A stretch of DNA of 64,000 nt from Rapana venosa (Eukaryota > Mollusca > Gastropoda > Neogastropoda > Muricidae): NCBI GenBank assembly GCA_028751875.1, contig CM054143.1, forward strand, positions 64,828,510 to 64,892,509, written 5' to 3'. A program made the position numbers and the translations under genes. Within the stretch, counting starts at the first letter, position 1, and each line of letters starts with the position of its first letter. Below are positions 1 to 12,235 of the stretch, piece by piece. The notes beneath the pieces are model-generated. The model did no database searches and was not told the DNA's origin. It was given only the letters and a program-made list of their open reading frames with translations.

Positions 1-285
1 TTTCTTTTTTCTTCTTCTTTTTTCTTCTTCTTCTTCTTTCTTTCTTTTTGTTACCTATTCAATCCCTTTTCTATTCTTGCTTTCGTTCGTTTTTTAATTT
101 TCTCTCGTTTTTCTTTCTTTCTTCCTTCTTTTCTTCTGTTTTCTTATGTTGTTTTGTTTCTTGATTTACGTTGTCCTCTGTTTCGGTAACTGTATGGTAT
201 TGGTTAGGTTCCTTTTCCTACGGGGCCCTTAAAAACTTCAAGCCCTATATCTGCCAGGGACCTTTCTTCTGCCTTCTTTTATTTT
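1..285. repeat. pyrimidine-rich (TTC)n tract, version 1
   Basis: Opens with degenerate TTC/TTTC repeats and continues as T-rich sequence. Positions about 52-120 match 21131-21190 in the second version of the locus, where the (TTC)n run is longer and cleaner (21051-21126). Positions about 180-285 have no clear counterpart in the second version and look like a local rearrangement or a poorly resolved read. No gene is seen. Confidence 0.8.
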
Positions 286-1640
286 GTGGGTTTTCCCTAA
301 GTTGGGGCCCAGACAGTATCGCGGAAACCTTTTAAAACTTTGTGCTGATCAGTTGTCATTTGTTTTTGCGAAGTTGTTTTCATTGTCTTTAGATACCGAA
401 GCCATTCCTTCAATTTTGAAAAAAATCCACCACCTGCCCCACTCCAAAACCAAAAAATCCTTTAAAATTTTAAATGATTACAGACCGTTTTTTCCTTAAC
501 ATCCGTTGCTATGAAAAAGCTTTGAGCACATTGTTCTTCAGTACCTCCTGCCATAGTAAAAAAATGCCTTGACCCTTACCAATTCGCCCACAAGCTAAAC
601 AGAGGTACAGATGATGCAACAATCCGCTCTTGAATCATATTACACACACCTTGAAAATAACAACTCTTTTGTTCGAATTCTCTTTGTTGATTTCCCACCG
701 CATTTAACACGATTCAGCCCATCTCATGGGCCCACAAGCTTCAATCACTCAAAGTTAACCCCAAACCTTATTTTATGGATTGTGAATTTTTTACCAATCG
801 ATTTAAGTGTGTTTCTTTTTAAGGAAAAAAAAAAATTACAAAGAACCACTTCCCATGGTGCACCCCAAGGCACTGTTTAGCTCCAGTACTTTTTACCCTG
901 TATACAAATAACTGTACTTGGTACATTAATTACACTGTTGTAAAATACTCAGACCGACTCTGCTTACTATATTATCCAACTCAGATTTAGTTTATTTTGA
1001 TGAAGTAGAAAAGGTTCTGTAAATTGGGGTAAAAATAATATCTTGACTTAAACGTCAACAAACCAAAGAAATGCTCATTGATTTTCGAGAAATACATCCC
1101 AAGTTCCTGATCTGTTCATAGACGAAACAAAAGTAGAGAGAGTGCTAGAGTACAAATATCTTGGTACAATTCTAGATAATAAGTTGAATTTTAATGCAAA
1201 CACTGCTTGTATACATAAGAAATGTCATCAAGGATACACTGCCTTAAAAAACTGCGACCATTGAATGTTAAAGAAGAAATAATGTGCTTGCTTTATAGCA
1301 GTTTTGTAGAATCCATCTTGTCATGTGGGTTTTTATGCTGGTTAGGTTGTTTGAATGTTAAAAACAAGAAAGTATTGAATAAAGTTGCGAATGTGTGTGG
1401 AAAGATTATTGGAGAAAAGCAAAAGATGCTAAATTCATTGTATGAAAATCAGATGATTAAAAAAGCTAAAGACATTTCCACTGACGAAACCCACATGCTT
1501 TCACAGCACTATGCATTGCTTCCATCTGGTCGAAGATTCCGAATGCCAAAATCAAAAACAAACAGAACCAAAAATAGTTTTATTAACAAGTCAATTCAGC
1601 TTCTAAAACACTGTGAAACTTTAAAATAATTTTTTTTTAA
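286..1640 (+). mobile_element. LINE-A: decayed CR1/Jockey-type non-LTR retrotransposon, version 1
   Basis: This is the 3' part of a reverse-transcriptase ORF broken by frameshifts. In order along the DNA are an early RT block (LLKLCADQLSFVFAKLFS, then NDYRP, about 315-495), a block with TDDAT and VDF-like residues (about 605-690), GAPQGT at about 860-878, YLGTILDNKLNFN at about 1159-1197, and a C-terminal domain ending with LLPSGRRFRMPKSKTNR (1222-1629). The order is that of a non-LTR retrotransposon RT plus C-terminal tail. The endonuclease is missing, so the copy is 5' truncated. The C-terminal LPSGRR block resembles CR1/Rex1-type elements; this clade assignment comes from memory of the family and is tentative. 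At least four frame changes make it non-functional. A (GA)n(GT)n tract follows directly. The same element recurs at 21262-22515. Confidence 0.85.
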
Positions 1641-1692
1641 AAAGGGGTTTTCATATTAAATCATCAAATAACAGCGTGTGCATGAAAATGCC

Positions 1693-1696
1693 TCTG

Positions 1697-1747
<51 letters not shown>

Positions 1748-1756
1748 AGAGTGGGG

Positions 1757-1801
<45 letters not shown>
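1693..1801. repeat. (GA)n then (GT)n compound microsatellite
   Basis: A GA run at about 1693-1745 is followed by a GT run at about 1757-1801, between the end of LINE-A and the start of LINE-B. The second version (22590-22690) keeps the GA-then-GT order but both runs are interrupted and shorter. Minus-strand frames here encode only HTHTHT/SLSLSL peptides and are not genes. Confidence 0.9.
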
Positions 1802-1805
<4 letters not shown>

Positions 1806-1848
1806 CATAGTTTTATATAAAGTACCAGGCAAAGAATAAGTGAGTTGT

Positions 1849-1859
1849 GATGGGTGAAG
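1849..1859 (+). repeat. 5' copy of LINE-B target-site duplication
   Basis: GATGGGTGAAG here is identical to 3939-3949. The LINE-B homology begins directly after it. Confidence 0.7.
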
Positions 1860-3938
1860 TCGCTGAAATTTTTAAAGCTGAGATAGGGGGCAGATTTGCA
1901 GCATTGAATTTCCTCCAAGATGACATCAACAACCTCACTGAGACCTTCAGCAAGACCATTCAGGAGACAGCGCTGGAGATCCTTGGGAAAGAAAGGAAAA
2001 AGAACCAACCGTGGGTTACCAACGATATCCTGGACCTGTGCGATCAACGTAGGGAGCTAAAGCCAAAGAAAAACAAAAACCCAGAAACGGCCGAAGAGTA
2101 TAGAACAGTCAACAGGTCTGGGGAACTGGATGTCAGAACAATGCTCCAAGGTTGAGAAGGCAATGGCGAAAGGAGACAGCAAGGAGGCGTACCAGACCAT
2201 CAAGGTACTAACCAAGTCCCAGCAGCCAAAGACCTCCGTTATTGAAGACAAAGAGGGGTCAATCCTTACAGAGAGCGCCACTATCATGAAGAGATGGACA
2301 GAATATTGCAGCGACCTGTACAACTACAAGCTGAAGGCTGATCCGAACAAACTTCACGAGCAAGATCCCAGACCATCAGATCCTGAAAGCACACAGGTGC
2401 TGGAGGAAGAGGTAGAAGAAGCAGTAAGATCCTTGAAAGGAGGCAAGTCACCAGGGATTGACAACATCCCGGCTGAGCTCATCAAGAACGGAGGCCCAGA
2501 GATGATCAAAGGCCACTAACAATCATCTGCCAACGCATCTGGACCAGCAAAGAGTGGCCTGAACAGTGGACCCAATCCATCATAGTTCCACTTCCAAAGA
2601 AGGGAGACCTGAAGAAGTGCCAAAATTACAGAACAATCAGTCTGATAAGCCATCCAAGCACAGTTATGCTACGCATTGCCTTGAACAGACTGAAACCACA
2701 AGCAGAAGAAATCCTATCAGAAGAACAGGCAGGATTCAGACCAGGTCGAAGCACTGTCGAACAGATCTTCAACATCAGATGCTCATAGAGAAGCATCTCC
2801 AACATCAACTACAGCTCTACAACAACTTCAGTGACTTCAAGAAGGCCTTCGACCGAGTGTGGCAAGAAGCTCTGTGGCAAGTCAATGAGAGGACTATAAC
2901 TTCGACGAGGACCTGATTCAAGTCATCCAGGCGCTGTATGACAGCTCCCACAGTACAGTCCTCATGGTGGAGAAAATCGGGGAGTTCTTCCGGACTTCAG
3001 TTGGAGTTCGACAAGGCTGCCCGCTATCCCCCGTTCTTTTAACGTGTTCCTGGAGAACATCATGCAGGAGGCCCTCCTTGACTTCAAGACCACAATCACA
3101 ATAGGAGGAAGGCCAGTCTGCAATCTTCGATTCGCAGACGATATTGATCTCATGGGCCGCAGTGAAGAAGAACTCCAGGATCTCACCACCAGACTGGAAA
3201 CATCAGCCAATGCCCACGGTATGGAGATCAGCACGGAAAAGAGCAAGATCCTAGTGAACAGTACCACACCGACCACTCCCACCAGCATCAAGATGAGTGG
3301 CGAGACACTAGAGGAGGTGGAAACTTTCAAGTACCTTGGAGCAGTCATCACCAAAGAAGGTACGAGCACACAAGAGGTGAAGATCAGATTTGCTGTGGCA
3401 CTCTCCTCCATGACTAAGCTGGCGAAAGTGTGGAGAAACCACAACATCAGAACCCACACTAAGGTCAGACTCGTACAAGGCACTCGTCACATCCATTGCC
3501 TTGTACAGCTGTGAAGCATGGACACTTACTACCGATTTAGAACGTCGCATTCGAGCCTTGAGATGAAGTGCCTCAGGCGGATCCTGAACATCACTACAGA
3601 GACCATAAAACCAATGACTACGTCTGGCAGCAGATCGAGGCACTGGCTGGCAAACAAGAACCATTGCTAGATACAGTCAAACGGAGGAAACTGAAATGGT
3701 TTGGCCACACAAAAGGCATAACAGCCTGTCAAAGACAGTCCTGCAGGGAATGGTGGAAGGAGCAAGGAGGCAGGGACGACCACGCAAAAGCTGGATATCC
3801 AACATCAAGGAGTGGGCCGGCCTCACTGTACCAAACCTCCTGAAAACAGCCCAGGACAGAACCATTTGGCGGTCCACTTGCAGCGTCCATGCGGGTACCC
3901 CAACGGTCGTCCCGACCAAGGGATGAGTGAGTGAGTGA

Positions 3939-3949
3939 GATGGGTGAAG
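3939..3949 (+). repeat. 3' copy of LINE-B target-site duplication
   Basis: GATGGGTGAAG follows the terminal TGAG repeats of LINE-B. The matching 5' copy is at 1849-1859. In the second version the 3' copy is intact (about 24811-24821) while the 5' copy reads GATGGGGGAA, consistent with base errors. Confidence 0.7.
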
Positions 3950-4120
3950 GGGAAATAGTGTTAAAACTTTTTAAAAATCAAAATGTTTTTGTCATGTTTT
4001 TCTTTTTAATGTAAAGTTACTTGTGATATTTGTATTGATTGTGCTGATGATGTGTTTCATGAGATGTGTTGGAATTATTGTTGTGTTGTGGTTTTGCTTT
4101 GCTACTCTTAACCTTTACTG

Positions 4121-4288
4121 GTGTGTGCGTGCACACGTGCATGCGTGTGTGTGTATGTGTGTGTATGTATGTGTGTTTGTATGGGATGGGGTGTGGGGTG
4201 GGGGGTGCGGTGTGTGTGTGTGGTGTTGTGTTTGGTGTGTGTGTGTGTGGTGTGGTGGTGGATGGGTGTGTGTGTGTTGTGTGTGGAT

Positions 4289-4336
<48 letters not shown>
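4121..4336. repeat. GT-rich minisatellite/microsatellite
   Basis: Imperfect TG repeats with GGGTGTG interruptions end in a pure GT run at 4290-4334. The 160 bases before it (3950-4120) are AT-rich spacer with nothing recognisable. The second version is at 24970-25208 and differs in interruptions. Confidence 0.85.
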
Positions 4337-4479
4337 CGTAGATTGTTGTCGGCTTTTAAAATACTGTTATTTCTTAATCTGTATTGTTTAATAATGCATG
4401 CTGTGTAATTATAATTTTAAAATGCCACTCATAATTTCTCTAGTTGAGACATTAAAGTATTCTTGCGTCTTGAGTTGAG

Positions 4480-4654
4480 TCTTCCTCTTTTTCCTTCCTT
4501 CTTTCTGTTTGTTTCCTTTTCGGTGTTGTTGCCTTTCTATTCTTAGACGTTTCTTATTTCTTCTTGTCTTCTCTCTTCTTTTCTTTTCTCGCTTTTCTTT
4601 CAGTTTTCATATTTCTTTTCTCTTAAGTCTCTGCTTTCTTCTTTCTTTCTTCTT

Positions 4655-4724
<70 letters not shown>

Positions 4725-4970
4725 TCTGTCTTCTCTCTCTCTGTTTTTCTTTTTTTTGTTTTTTTTTTTTTTTTTTTTTTTTTGTGTTTCTGTTTCGTTT
4801 TTTAAATCTTATCTCTTCTCAACTTTTTTTTTCTTTTTCTTTTGCTCTCTTCTCTGTGGCCATTTTTTCTCATTTTTTTCCCTCTGTTTCCTTTCTTTCT
4901 TTTTTTTTCTTATTTTATTATCCTCTTCTTGTTTTACTTTTTTTTTTAAATTTCTTTTAATTAATTAATT
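4480..4970. repeat. CT-rich and poly-T tract
   Basis: TTCC/TTTC-rich sequence with a (CT)n run at about 4660-4722 and a poly-T run at about 4758-4783. Frames through it encode only LSLSLS/FFFF and are not genes. The counterpart is 25330-25790. Confidence 0.85.
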
Positions 4971-7900
4971 TTCAAAAAACTGTTCCTAGGGGGGGGACGA
5001 AAAAAAAAAATTTTCCCCCAAATTAAAAAAAAACCCCAAAAAAAAAAAAAATTTTTTAACCTCTTTCCTTTTTTAAATTTCCCTTTTTCTCTCACCACCT
5101 TCCGCCTTCCTACCTCGACACAAACCCCCCACACAACCACACACCCCCCCTAACCTTTCTTTCTTTACTTTACTCCCTCACAACCCCCCACCAAACAAGC
5201 CCCCAACCCCCCCCCGTCATTGTTTTCCTTTTTTCGCTCTTTTTTTCTTTCCCTTTTTAATTCCCAATTACTCCCCTTCTGTCTTTGTTGTCGTTGTTCT
5301 TTTTGCTTCTAACGGGTGCTTGCTTTTGGGGGCCACTGTCTCTCTTAAAGAAAAACACCCCACCACATCAAAACGCAAAAGGAAATGGAATGGGGTTAGG
5401 TAGAGGAGAGAAAAAAGGGGAAAGGCGAGACGGCGGGGGGCGGAGGGAAGACGAAAAAAAACCCATAAAACCACAATTATTCAATATGTAATAACACGAA
5501 ACAGACCAACACTAGTACACACAGATTACACCAGAAAAACCCAACACCAAAAAAACCCCAAACATTAAAATTTAAAATTTATAATTTGTTTCAAAAAACC
5601 AAAAAAACACACCCACAACCACACCCCCCCACAACCACCACACACCAGCCAAAGCACACAACTCACAACGCTGCCCCCTGCACTTATCCACCCGGAGCAC
5701 CGGAAAACTCTTCCTCTTTCTTGTCTGCTCTTGGTTGTTGCCTTTGTCTGCCGCCCTGAACATGCATTTTTCCCCCTTATTTGCTTCTCCACCCTTCTAC
5801 CCCCCCCTGTGGTTTTTTTAATTTTCGTTTCCTTCAATCTTTTTTTTCCCTTGTTCTTCGTCATGTCCCCCTTTGGGGCCCCCGGGGCCCGCCGCGCGCC
5901 CGCCCCCCCCCCCTCCCCAGTTCTCTTTTCCTGGACCGTCTGCCCTGTTTCGTGTTCCTTTGCTGTTTTTTGGGGCGGCTTTTTTTTTAAATTCAGGTGT
6001 TGTTTTTTTGTCTTCTGCTTTTTTCTTTGTCCTTTTGGGTTTCTTTGTTTTTTCCTCCCGGGCCGCACCCTGCCCCCGCCACACCCCAACCGCCCCCGCT
6101 GGTCCCTGCACCCGGAATGCGAGGGGTTTGGTTTTTTTGTTTGTCTGTGATGTGTGTGTTTTACGCTGGTCTGGCGTTTCCCGTTACTTTAGCTGCCCTG
6201 TTTTGTCTTGTTCGGGCGCGGCGTTCCGTGTCTTGTGTTCTCGTTTCGTTTGCTGTTGTGCTTGCCCTTCGTCTGTTCCCTGTCTTGTTCTGTCTCTCTG
6301 TCTTCTGTCTCCTGTTGTCTTTCTGTGTTTTCCTCCTTTTTCCTGTGTCGTCTGTCTGTCCCCCCTGTCTTTCTCCTGTTCTGTTTTCTGTTTTTCTGTC
6401 TGTCGGGGCTTTCTCAGTTCTTGTTCCTTCGTGGGGCCAAAATTGGGGCTGTTGCCCTTTCCTTTCTCTTTCCCTTCTGTTCCTTTCCTCTGTCTGTCTT
6501 TCTGTTCTTGCTCTCTCTGGGGTTGCTCGCTCCTTTTTTTTTCCCTTCGCCCTGGGCGTTTGGCCTTTGGCTCTCCTAATATGTTGTTTTGGTTGGCGGG
6601 GTGGGTGTATTTACTGTGCAACATTTCCACTTTTCCCCTTGTTTCTTCCGTTTCCAGCATGCCCTGTTGCTGTTTGTGGGGTTCGTCGGAACCGGCCCAA
6701 TCTCTCTTTTTTCCCTCTTTGTTTCCCTTGTTCTTTTCTTTTACTCTCCCGGCTTGTATAAGCCCGGTTTCCCTTATTTCCCTTTTTCGGGTTCAGTTCT
6801 TTTTGCTCCCCCCCCTTCTTCTCCTGTCTGTTAACCTTGGCATCTGTTTTAAACTAAACCATCTTGCAACCCATGCGGGGGAAGCTGGGGCTGATACCAC
6901 TTTTTTTCCATCTTGGAAAAACTTAACAGTTTAGTCTTTGTAAGGCGCCCTTTGTAGAGGGCGAAGCAAGTGCTGCACCGGGGCTTTGCCTTTAAACTTT
7001 GTATGTCTTTGCCCTTGGCGGGTATGACAAAAAACTCTCCCTATAGAAAATTTCTTTTTGAAACAGATGTTTTGTGTTTGTTCATGTCAGGGGTAAACCA
7101 TACTTCTTGTTGTTCTGTCTGCCCTGTCTCTCTCCACAATAAATGCATACAAGGGATGGATTTTAAACCTTTCTTTTTACTTACCTGGAATAAAGTTTAA
7201 ATCTCCTTTCCCTTTCCCCCCGCTTTTCACCTCATCTCTTTTTTAAACCCCCTACCGTTGCAAATCGAAGGAGGCTGACTGGGAAACGTTGTTTGCCCCC
7301 TTTCTCAAAACTTCCGTGAGCCTTGTCAGGCGCCCACGTGTAAGGGCCCCTTTCCCTTTAAATTTTTTTTTCCATTCGTTTTTTCGGGTTTTCTTCCCCC
7401 ACGTTTCTTTCCGATCGCCTCAATTTGGGCAGATTTGTAGGTTTTTATTTTGGTTTTTTTCATAACGCTCTTAGTGGCCCGGGTTTTCCCCCCCACTTTA
7501 TGCTCCATTAGTTTGATCTTTTAAATTCCAGATTTTCAGGCATCTCACCCGTTTCTTAACCCCATCCCCAACGCAGTTTTTAACGCTCTGTATTCACACC
7601 CTAAGGACGTGCTTAGGGAACCTGGTGTTGCAACGTTTCCCTCCAACTCCCCTTTAATTTTTTTCGGCTTCATAAGTGCTCCCTTTGTGTTGGTTTTGTT
7701 TTTTTTTTGGGGTTATGTTTTTGTATGTTTATTGTGGGTCTGGAGTCAGGGTTGTGGCGTCCCTCCTGTTTTTGTGGGTGTTCACTGCAAGTCTTTGTGG
7801 TCGCGTTTTCAGTTGGGTTTTCTTTGTTTGTGCTCTTAGATCCAACGTTAAATTTTTCCGAGTTTACCATACTTAATGTTAAAAATCTTGTTTTGTCCTG

Positions 7901-8100
7901 AGCATTTAAAAGCTTTACGGAGGGCCACCCCCTTTCCAAACCCACCCAATTACACAAATGCTCCGGGGTTTGGGGGGGGGGTTTTTTTTGGGAAGGGGGC
8001 TCGCGTAGGTGTGGGCAAAATTCTCACCCTTTTCGTTGCGTCACATCAATTTGGGGGTGTTTTGTTGTGTGGTGTTTTTGGGTTTTTCTTCATCAGTTAA
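4971..8100. repeat. degraded low-complexity stretch, counterpart of about 25800-29700
   Basis: Homopolymer-rich, strongly pyrimidine-biased sequence. Short anchors tie it to the cleaner second version: the CTGTCTGT-rich part (6240-6400 with 26820-27480), AAACCAT..GCGGGGG..GGGGCTGAT (6856-6893 with 27591-27628), and GTTGCAAC..CTTCC in the LINE-D fragment (about 7627-7645 with 28899-28916). Similarity is low, so this interval looks badly resolved rather than ancient. Open frames here, including the 353-codon frame 5873-6934, are all C/F/S/V-rich by composition and lack homologous domains. I see no gene. Confidence 0.6.
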
Positions 8101-8440
8101 ACTAAACATGGACAAAATAACAGGTAATGTATTTTTATTTAATTTTTTTAAAAAATAATAAAACGAAAAAAAACCCCCAAAAAAGGGAAGAAAATTAAAA
8201 ACAAAATACGCACAACAAACACACACACGAAACCGCACGCGCGCGCGCGCGCGCGACACACCACACACACCACACACCCGCACGCACGCACACGCGCTGG
8301 GAGGAGGGTCGTTCTTTGTCTTTCTGGAAGAGGCAGGAGAAGACCAGAAGACAGAAAAATAGACCAGAAGGAGTTTATAAAAATAATAAATAAATAATAA
8401 TAAAATAACAACAATTAAAAAATAAAAAAATGTAATGTAA
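8100..8440. repeat. A-rich, (CG)n and (CA)n mixed microsatellite
   Basis: A weak match at about 8095-8145 to the AGTCA-type interspersed repeat is followed by an A-rich stretch, a CG run (about 8238-8256), CA repeats and AAT-rich sequence. The counterpart is 29690-30150. No gene is seen. Confidence 0.6.
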
Positions 8441-8449
8441 AAAAAAGGG

Positions 8450-10680
8450 ATTTTTTAAGGCGTGTCTTGCGAAAAAAATCAAAGGGGTTCAACCAAACAC
8501 CAACATCAACCATAACAATAACAGAGTTAACAAATTCAAATGTACACATCCGCGCGTGCACACACACACACGCCAACACACCAATTACACTTTGGGGTGG
8601 TAAATTTGGCGTTTTGCAATGTTTGAGAGAAAAGGGGGGAAATAAGATGAAAAATAGTTAGGGCTGGGGGAGGTTTAAATGTGTCAAAAGTAAGTAGGCT
8701 TTTGGTGAAGGGAGAGAGGGAGGTCATGCCAGATAACTGGACCAGAAACAGAGAAAGAGCAATGGTCACCTGTGGATTGGTTGAATCTCGGTGTTCGTAA
8801 GCACAAGGTATCTGCAGCAGAGCGGAGGGAAAGAAAAGGAGAAGGAGTGTACAGGTGAAGACAGCCACAGAGGTAGGAAGGTGCTGTTTTGTGGAGACAT
8901 TTGTAACAGAGGGTACTGATCTTATAGTTAACTCTCTGTGGCACAGGCAACCAGTGGAGAGATTGCAAGAGAGGAGTAATGTGCTCAGATTTTTTTCTTT
9001 CTTAGGACAAGTCGAGCTACAGGTTTTTATCCGTTAGAGGGATTAGGATGAAGCTGGCAGACCTGTCAGAAGAGAATTGCAATAGTCCAGATGTGAGAGA
9101 ATGAGAGATGCGACTAGTTTGGATGTTTCATCAGTGGACAGGTACTTGCGAATCGCACTAATACGCCGTAATTGATAGTAACATCATTGGCAGGTCTGGG
9201 TGATGAATTTTTGCTAGGAGAGTGTGTTGTCGATAACAACCCCAAGATATTTCACAGCAGTGGATAGAGGAATTGAGTATTGCCGAATTCTATTGAAGCT
9301 GTTGTGGTGGGAGAGAGTTTGTGTTTGGTCCCTACAAGCATGGCTTTGGTTTTGTCTGGATTTAGCTGTAACTTGTTCTGTATCATCCAGTTTTGAATAT
9401 CTTGAAGGCAGTAGGCCATATTTTTCAAGAGAGAAGGCATATTTTCAGGTGTATCACTGCTAAGAATCTAAGAGTCATCTGCATAAAAATGATGGTTGAT
9501 CTGATGACGGTTTATTATATGTGAAAGTGGAGCAGTGTTTAGAATGAAAAGAACAGGGCCTAGAACTGATCCTTGTGGGACTCCACAGTCCAGTTTGGTA
9601 GGTGATGATTGAATATTGTCTATTGAAACTATGTAGAATCAGCCTGTAAGGTATGAGTTAAATCAGGTGAGGGCTGTGCCTTTAATACCGAACGTGTTTT
9701 TGAGATGGGACAGTAGAATTGAATGGTCTATAGTGTCAAAGGCTGCAGATAAGTCGAGAAGAGTGAAAATGGAGATTTCCCTAAGTCAGAAGCATGTAGA
9801 AGCGTGGTTAAGGTGCGGACTAGGGTGGTCCCAGTGCTGTGGTTGGCGCGTTAGGCAGACTGAAAAGGGGGAAGGAGACTATTGGAATGAAGGTGGCTGT
9901 TGAGTTGTTTCAGAACCACTTTTTCAAGGACTTTAGAGATAAACGGTAGGTTAGAAACAGGTCTTTAATTCTTCAGAATGTTAGGGTTGAAGTCGTGCTT
10001 TTTGAGTAGAGGTGTAACTATTGCAATTTTGCGAGCTAATGGAAAAATTCCTGAAAGAAGAGATGAGTTTACTATTTTCGTGATAGTGGGTATGAGCTGT
10101 GGAATGCACTGAGTGAAAAGAGAAGCAGGTACAAGATCCAGATTGCATGATTTTATTGTCATTTCTTTCAGAAAATTTTCTTGATGTCTTTCTCACTTGT
10201 TGGATGAAAGAAAAAAGAGGAATGCCAGTGAATAGGGGATCAGGAGGAACAGGTTGGAAAGAAGTCTGATCAGTCTGGAGCGAATGTTGCGGATTTGTCA
10301 GAGGGCGAATGAAGAAATATAGCAGGAAGTTCAGAGTGGCTGTGGACAGTAGGCAGAGGGCTAGCCTTTGCAGATCCAAGAAGAGTTGAGGTGAGGGAAG
10401 AAAGAGATTTCATGGACGTAGCAACAAGAACTTGAGCAGAGTAGTACTTTGACTTTGCTGAATGGATTAAGGTTTTAACATTGTTGATTTGTTTTGGAAA
10501 GAGCTGTTTATTTATTTCAGTTTTTGTTTTTCTCCATTGTCACTTTCTCGAGATGCCGGGAAGTAAAGGAACAAGGCAGAAAAAAGAGAGGGATAGAAGA
10601 GAGGGAATTCCTGGCACAGAATGTCCAGAAGGTGGGGATGCTGTTTATACTGGCAGGCTCCCGCCATCTCCACGGGGAGG
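8450..10680 (-). mobile_element. LINE-C: CR1/L2-type retrotransposon, minus strand, version 1
   Basis: Read on the minus strand. The linker upstream of the RT (LIHSAKSKYYSAQ, about 10455-10415) is followed by an RT entry block with NLDLVPASLFTQCIPQL and ITKIVNSSL..FPLA..AIVTPLLKK (10162-9965), then QDIQNWMIQNKLQLNPDKTK and AMLVGTK (about 9414-9320), and a C-terminal LHWLPVPQR..YK..CLHKTAPSYL block with SFSVSGP.IWHDLPLSL (8968-8684). The 3' tail with a CAAGATATAGCGC-like core lies at 8450-8560. RT and C-terminal blocks are in family order with several stops and frameshifts, so the copy is dead. Its 5' end abuts the (TAC)n array at 10690. The second version is 30150-32385; other copies are at 34110-37640, 49022-50895 and 52200-53630. 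Confidence 0.88.
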
Positions 10681-10689
10681 GGAGCTACT

Positions 10690-10982
10690 GCTATACTACC
10701 ACCACCACCACCACCACCCCACTACTACTACTACTATACTACTATATTTCTACTACTACCACTACCACTACCACTACTACCACTACCACTACTACCACTA
10801 CCACTTCCCCCTACTACTACTACTACCACTACTACCACTACCCACCACCATACCCATCACTACCCTGCACTACTACTACTGCTACTACTACTACTACTAC
10901 TACTTTTTCTACTGTGCTACTACTACTACCCTATTTCTACTACTACTGCTGCTGCTGCTTTGCTTCTCTCTCTCTCTCTCTC

Positions 10983-11019
<37 letters not shown>

Positions 11020-11040
11020 CTCTCTCTCTCTCTCTCTTTC
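10690..11040. repeat. (TAC)n/(CCA)n array and (CT)n tract, version 1
   Basis: Trinucleotide TAC/CCA repeats run to about 10960 and are followed by CT repeats at 10966-11038. In the second version the same position holds a far longer array (32386-34110 and 37640-38160) split by a LINE-C copy. Frames encode only poly-T, poly-Y or poly-L peptides. Confidence 0.9.
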
Positions 11041-11786
11041 AGTACGATGTCAAACTTTATCTAAAGCTTGATATGGAAATACATTCGAAAAGAATTATGT
11101 CTAGTTTAGACTTGGTGTATCAGACATAAAGGGTTTATAAAATTTAGATTTTAGAAAAATGATGATGTGACTCAGGTTGCTATGCCCCTTATGTAAGCAA
11201 ACAGTGGAAGATTAAGTGCATTTTGTTTCTGTGTGTCCAGTATTAGAAGATGAAGACAGAGTTACATCGGTAAAATATAGTAGACAGCCTTAAAAATTCA
11301 TTAGATTCTGTCTACTCATGGCATCTAGTCACCCCGAGATTGTGCGCAGCCTTGCTTTATTTGTGTAAAGCCTTTAGAATAAGAGATATCTTGGTTTCTT
11401 AAGTCATATTTTTTGTAACTGATTTTTATTGTGGTTGCTGTGGTTATACAATAACATTTTGGTTTGTTGTGCTTCCTTATTTTTCTCACTAAAATACTAA
11501 GCAGCTCGGCAACCCCCCTTCATGTATGGGCCAATGGCTTTTTGTGAATAAATCTTTCGAGCTCGAGTTCTCTCTTCAGTACGGGTTATGACCTTTGTTG
11601 AAAAAAAAAAATTTTCGATTCTGATTCTTTCTCTTCTTCCCTTCCTGATTCCTTTAACTCCCTCCACACCCTCCACACATTCCCTCCCTCCTTTACCCCC
11701 TCACCTGATCACTGAATCAGACCCAAGAGGTATCTGCCTGTTTCACATAGCCCCAGAACACACTGGGTTCTATTGTATTGTATTGT
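11041..11786. other. spacer, near-identical to 38262-39010
   Basis: Non-repetitive sequence beginning AGTACGATGTCAAACTTTAT. It matches the second version almost base for base and is the best anchor linking the two versions. Three stop-containing frames, no splice-bounded open exon and no RNA gene are seen. Confidence 0.7.
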
Positions 11787-11795
11787 ATTATAATG

Positions 11796-11838
11796 CCAAT
11801 AATAATAATAATAATGATAATAATAATGATTATGATGA

Positions 11839-11886
<48 letters not shown>
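11796..11886. repeat. (AAT)n then (ACT)n microsatellite at a LINE-tail end
   Basis: AAT repeats switch to ACT repeats just before a minus-strand LINE-C-type tail at 11887. On the minus strand this is the short tandem repeat that terminates the tail, as expected of CR1/L2 elements. Confidence 0.75.
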
Positions 11887-11888
<2 letters not shown>

Positions 11889-11955
11889 ATGTATGGAATT
11901 TAAATAGCACTGAATCTTGTAAAGCAACAAATCAAAGCGCTCAGATGACATGATT
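11887..11955 (-). mobile_element. solo LINE-C-type 3' tail
   Basis: The minus strand carries the tail core: AAGCGC-like box, TTTGATTTGTT, CTTTACAAGAT, GTGCTATTTAAATTCC, then the (AGT)n end. No ORF part is attached. It is either an extreme 5' truncation or a SINE that borrows the LINE tail. The counterpart is 39112-39175. Confidence 0.65.
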
Positions 11956-12235
11956 TTTTTTTCATATTCACTTAAAGTCATGGCAGAGTTCTCTGCGTGA
12001 AATTTGGGATGCTCTCCCCAGGGAGAGCGTGTCGCCACAAGAGCAGTGCCACCCTTTATTTTTCGTTCGTTTCCTGTCTTCATGAATATTTGTTTCCCTA
12101 TCAAAAGTGATTTTTTCTACAGAATGTTGCCAGGGACAACTCTCTTATTGCCGTGGGTTCTTATACGTGCACTAAATGCATGTTACACAAGGGACCTTGC
12201 TTTATCATCTCATCCCAAAGACTATTACTACTAAA

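Larger units (their letters stand above)
1849..3949 (+). mobile_element. LINE-B: RTE-like non-LTR retrotransposon, version 1, with target-site duplication
   Basis: A 5'-truncated ORF2-type element in several frames. It starts within the linker before the RT (CDQRRELKPKKNKN, about 2040-2080), continues with KGGKSPGIDNIPAELIKNGG (about 2438-2500), a FKKAFDRVW block (about 2835-2862), GVRQGCPLSP (about 3004-3033), and the catalytic FADD at 3131-3142 inside RFADDIDLMG. It continues with FKYLGAVITKEG (about 3328-3362) and a C-terminal RRQGRPRKSW..NIKEW block (about 3757-3815). The FADD form of the YxDD box and the GRPRK tail are typical of RTE-like elements; this is family knowledge. The 3' end is a short TGAG repeat (3923-3938). 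The 11 bases GATGGGTGAAG occur at 1849-1859 and 3939-3949, bracketing the element as a target-site duplication. Frameshifts make it dead. It recurs at 22755-24815. Confidence 0.9.

Noticed and set aside
5873..6934. 353-codon open frame, the longest unbroken one without N
   Set aside because: Peptide is C/F/L/S/P-rich from pyrimidine-biased DNA; overlapping frames are equally open; no domain or motif; the second version does not preserve it.
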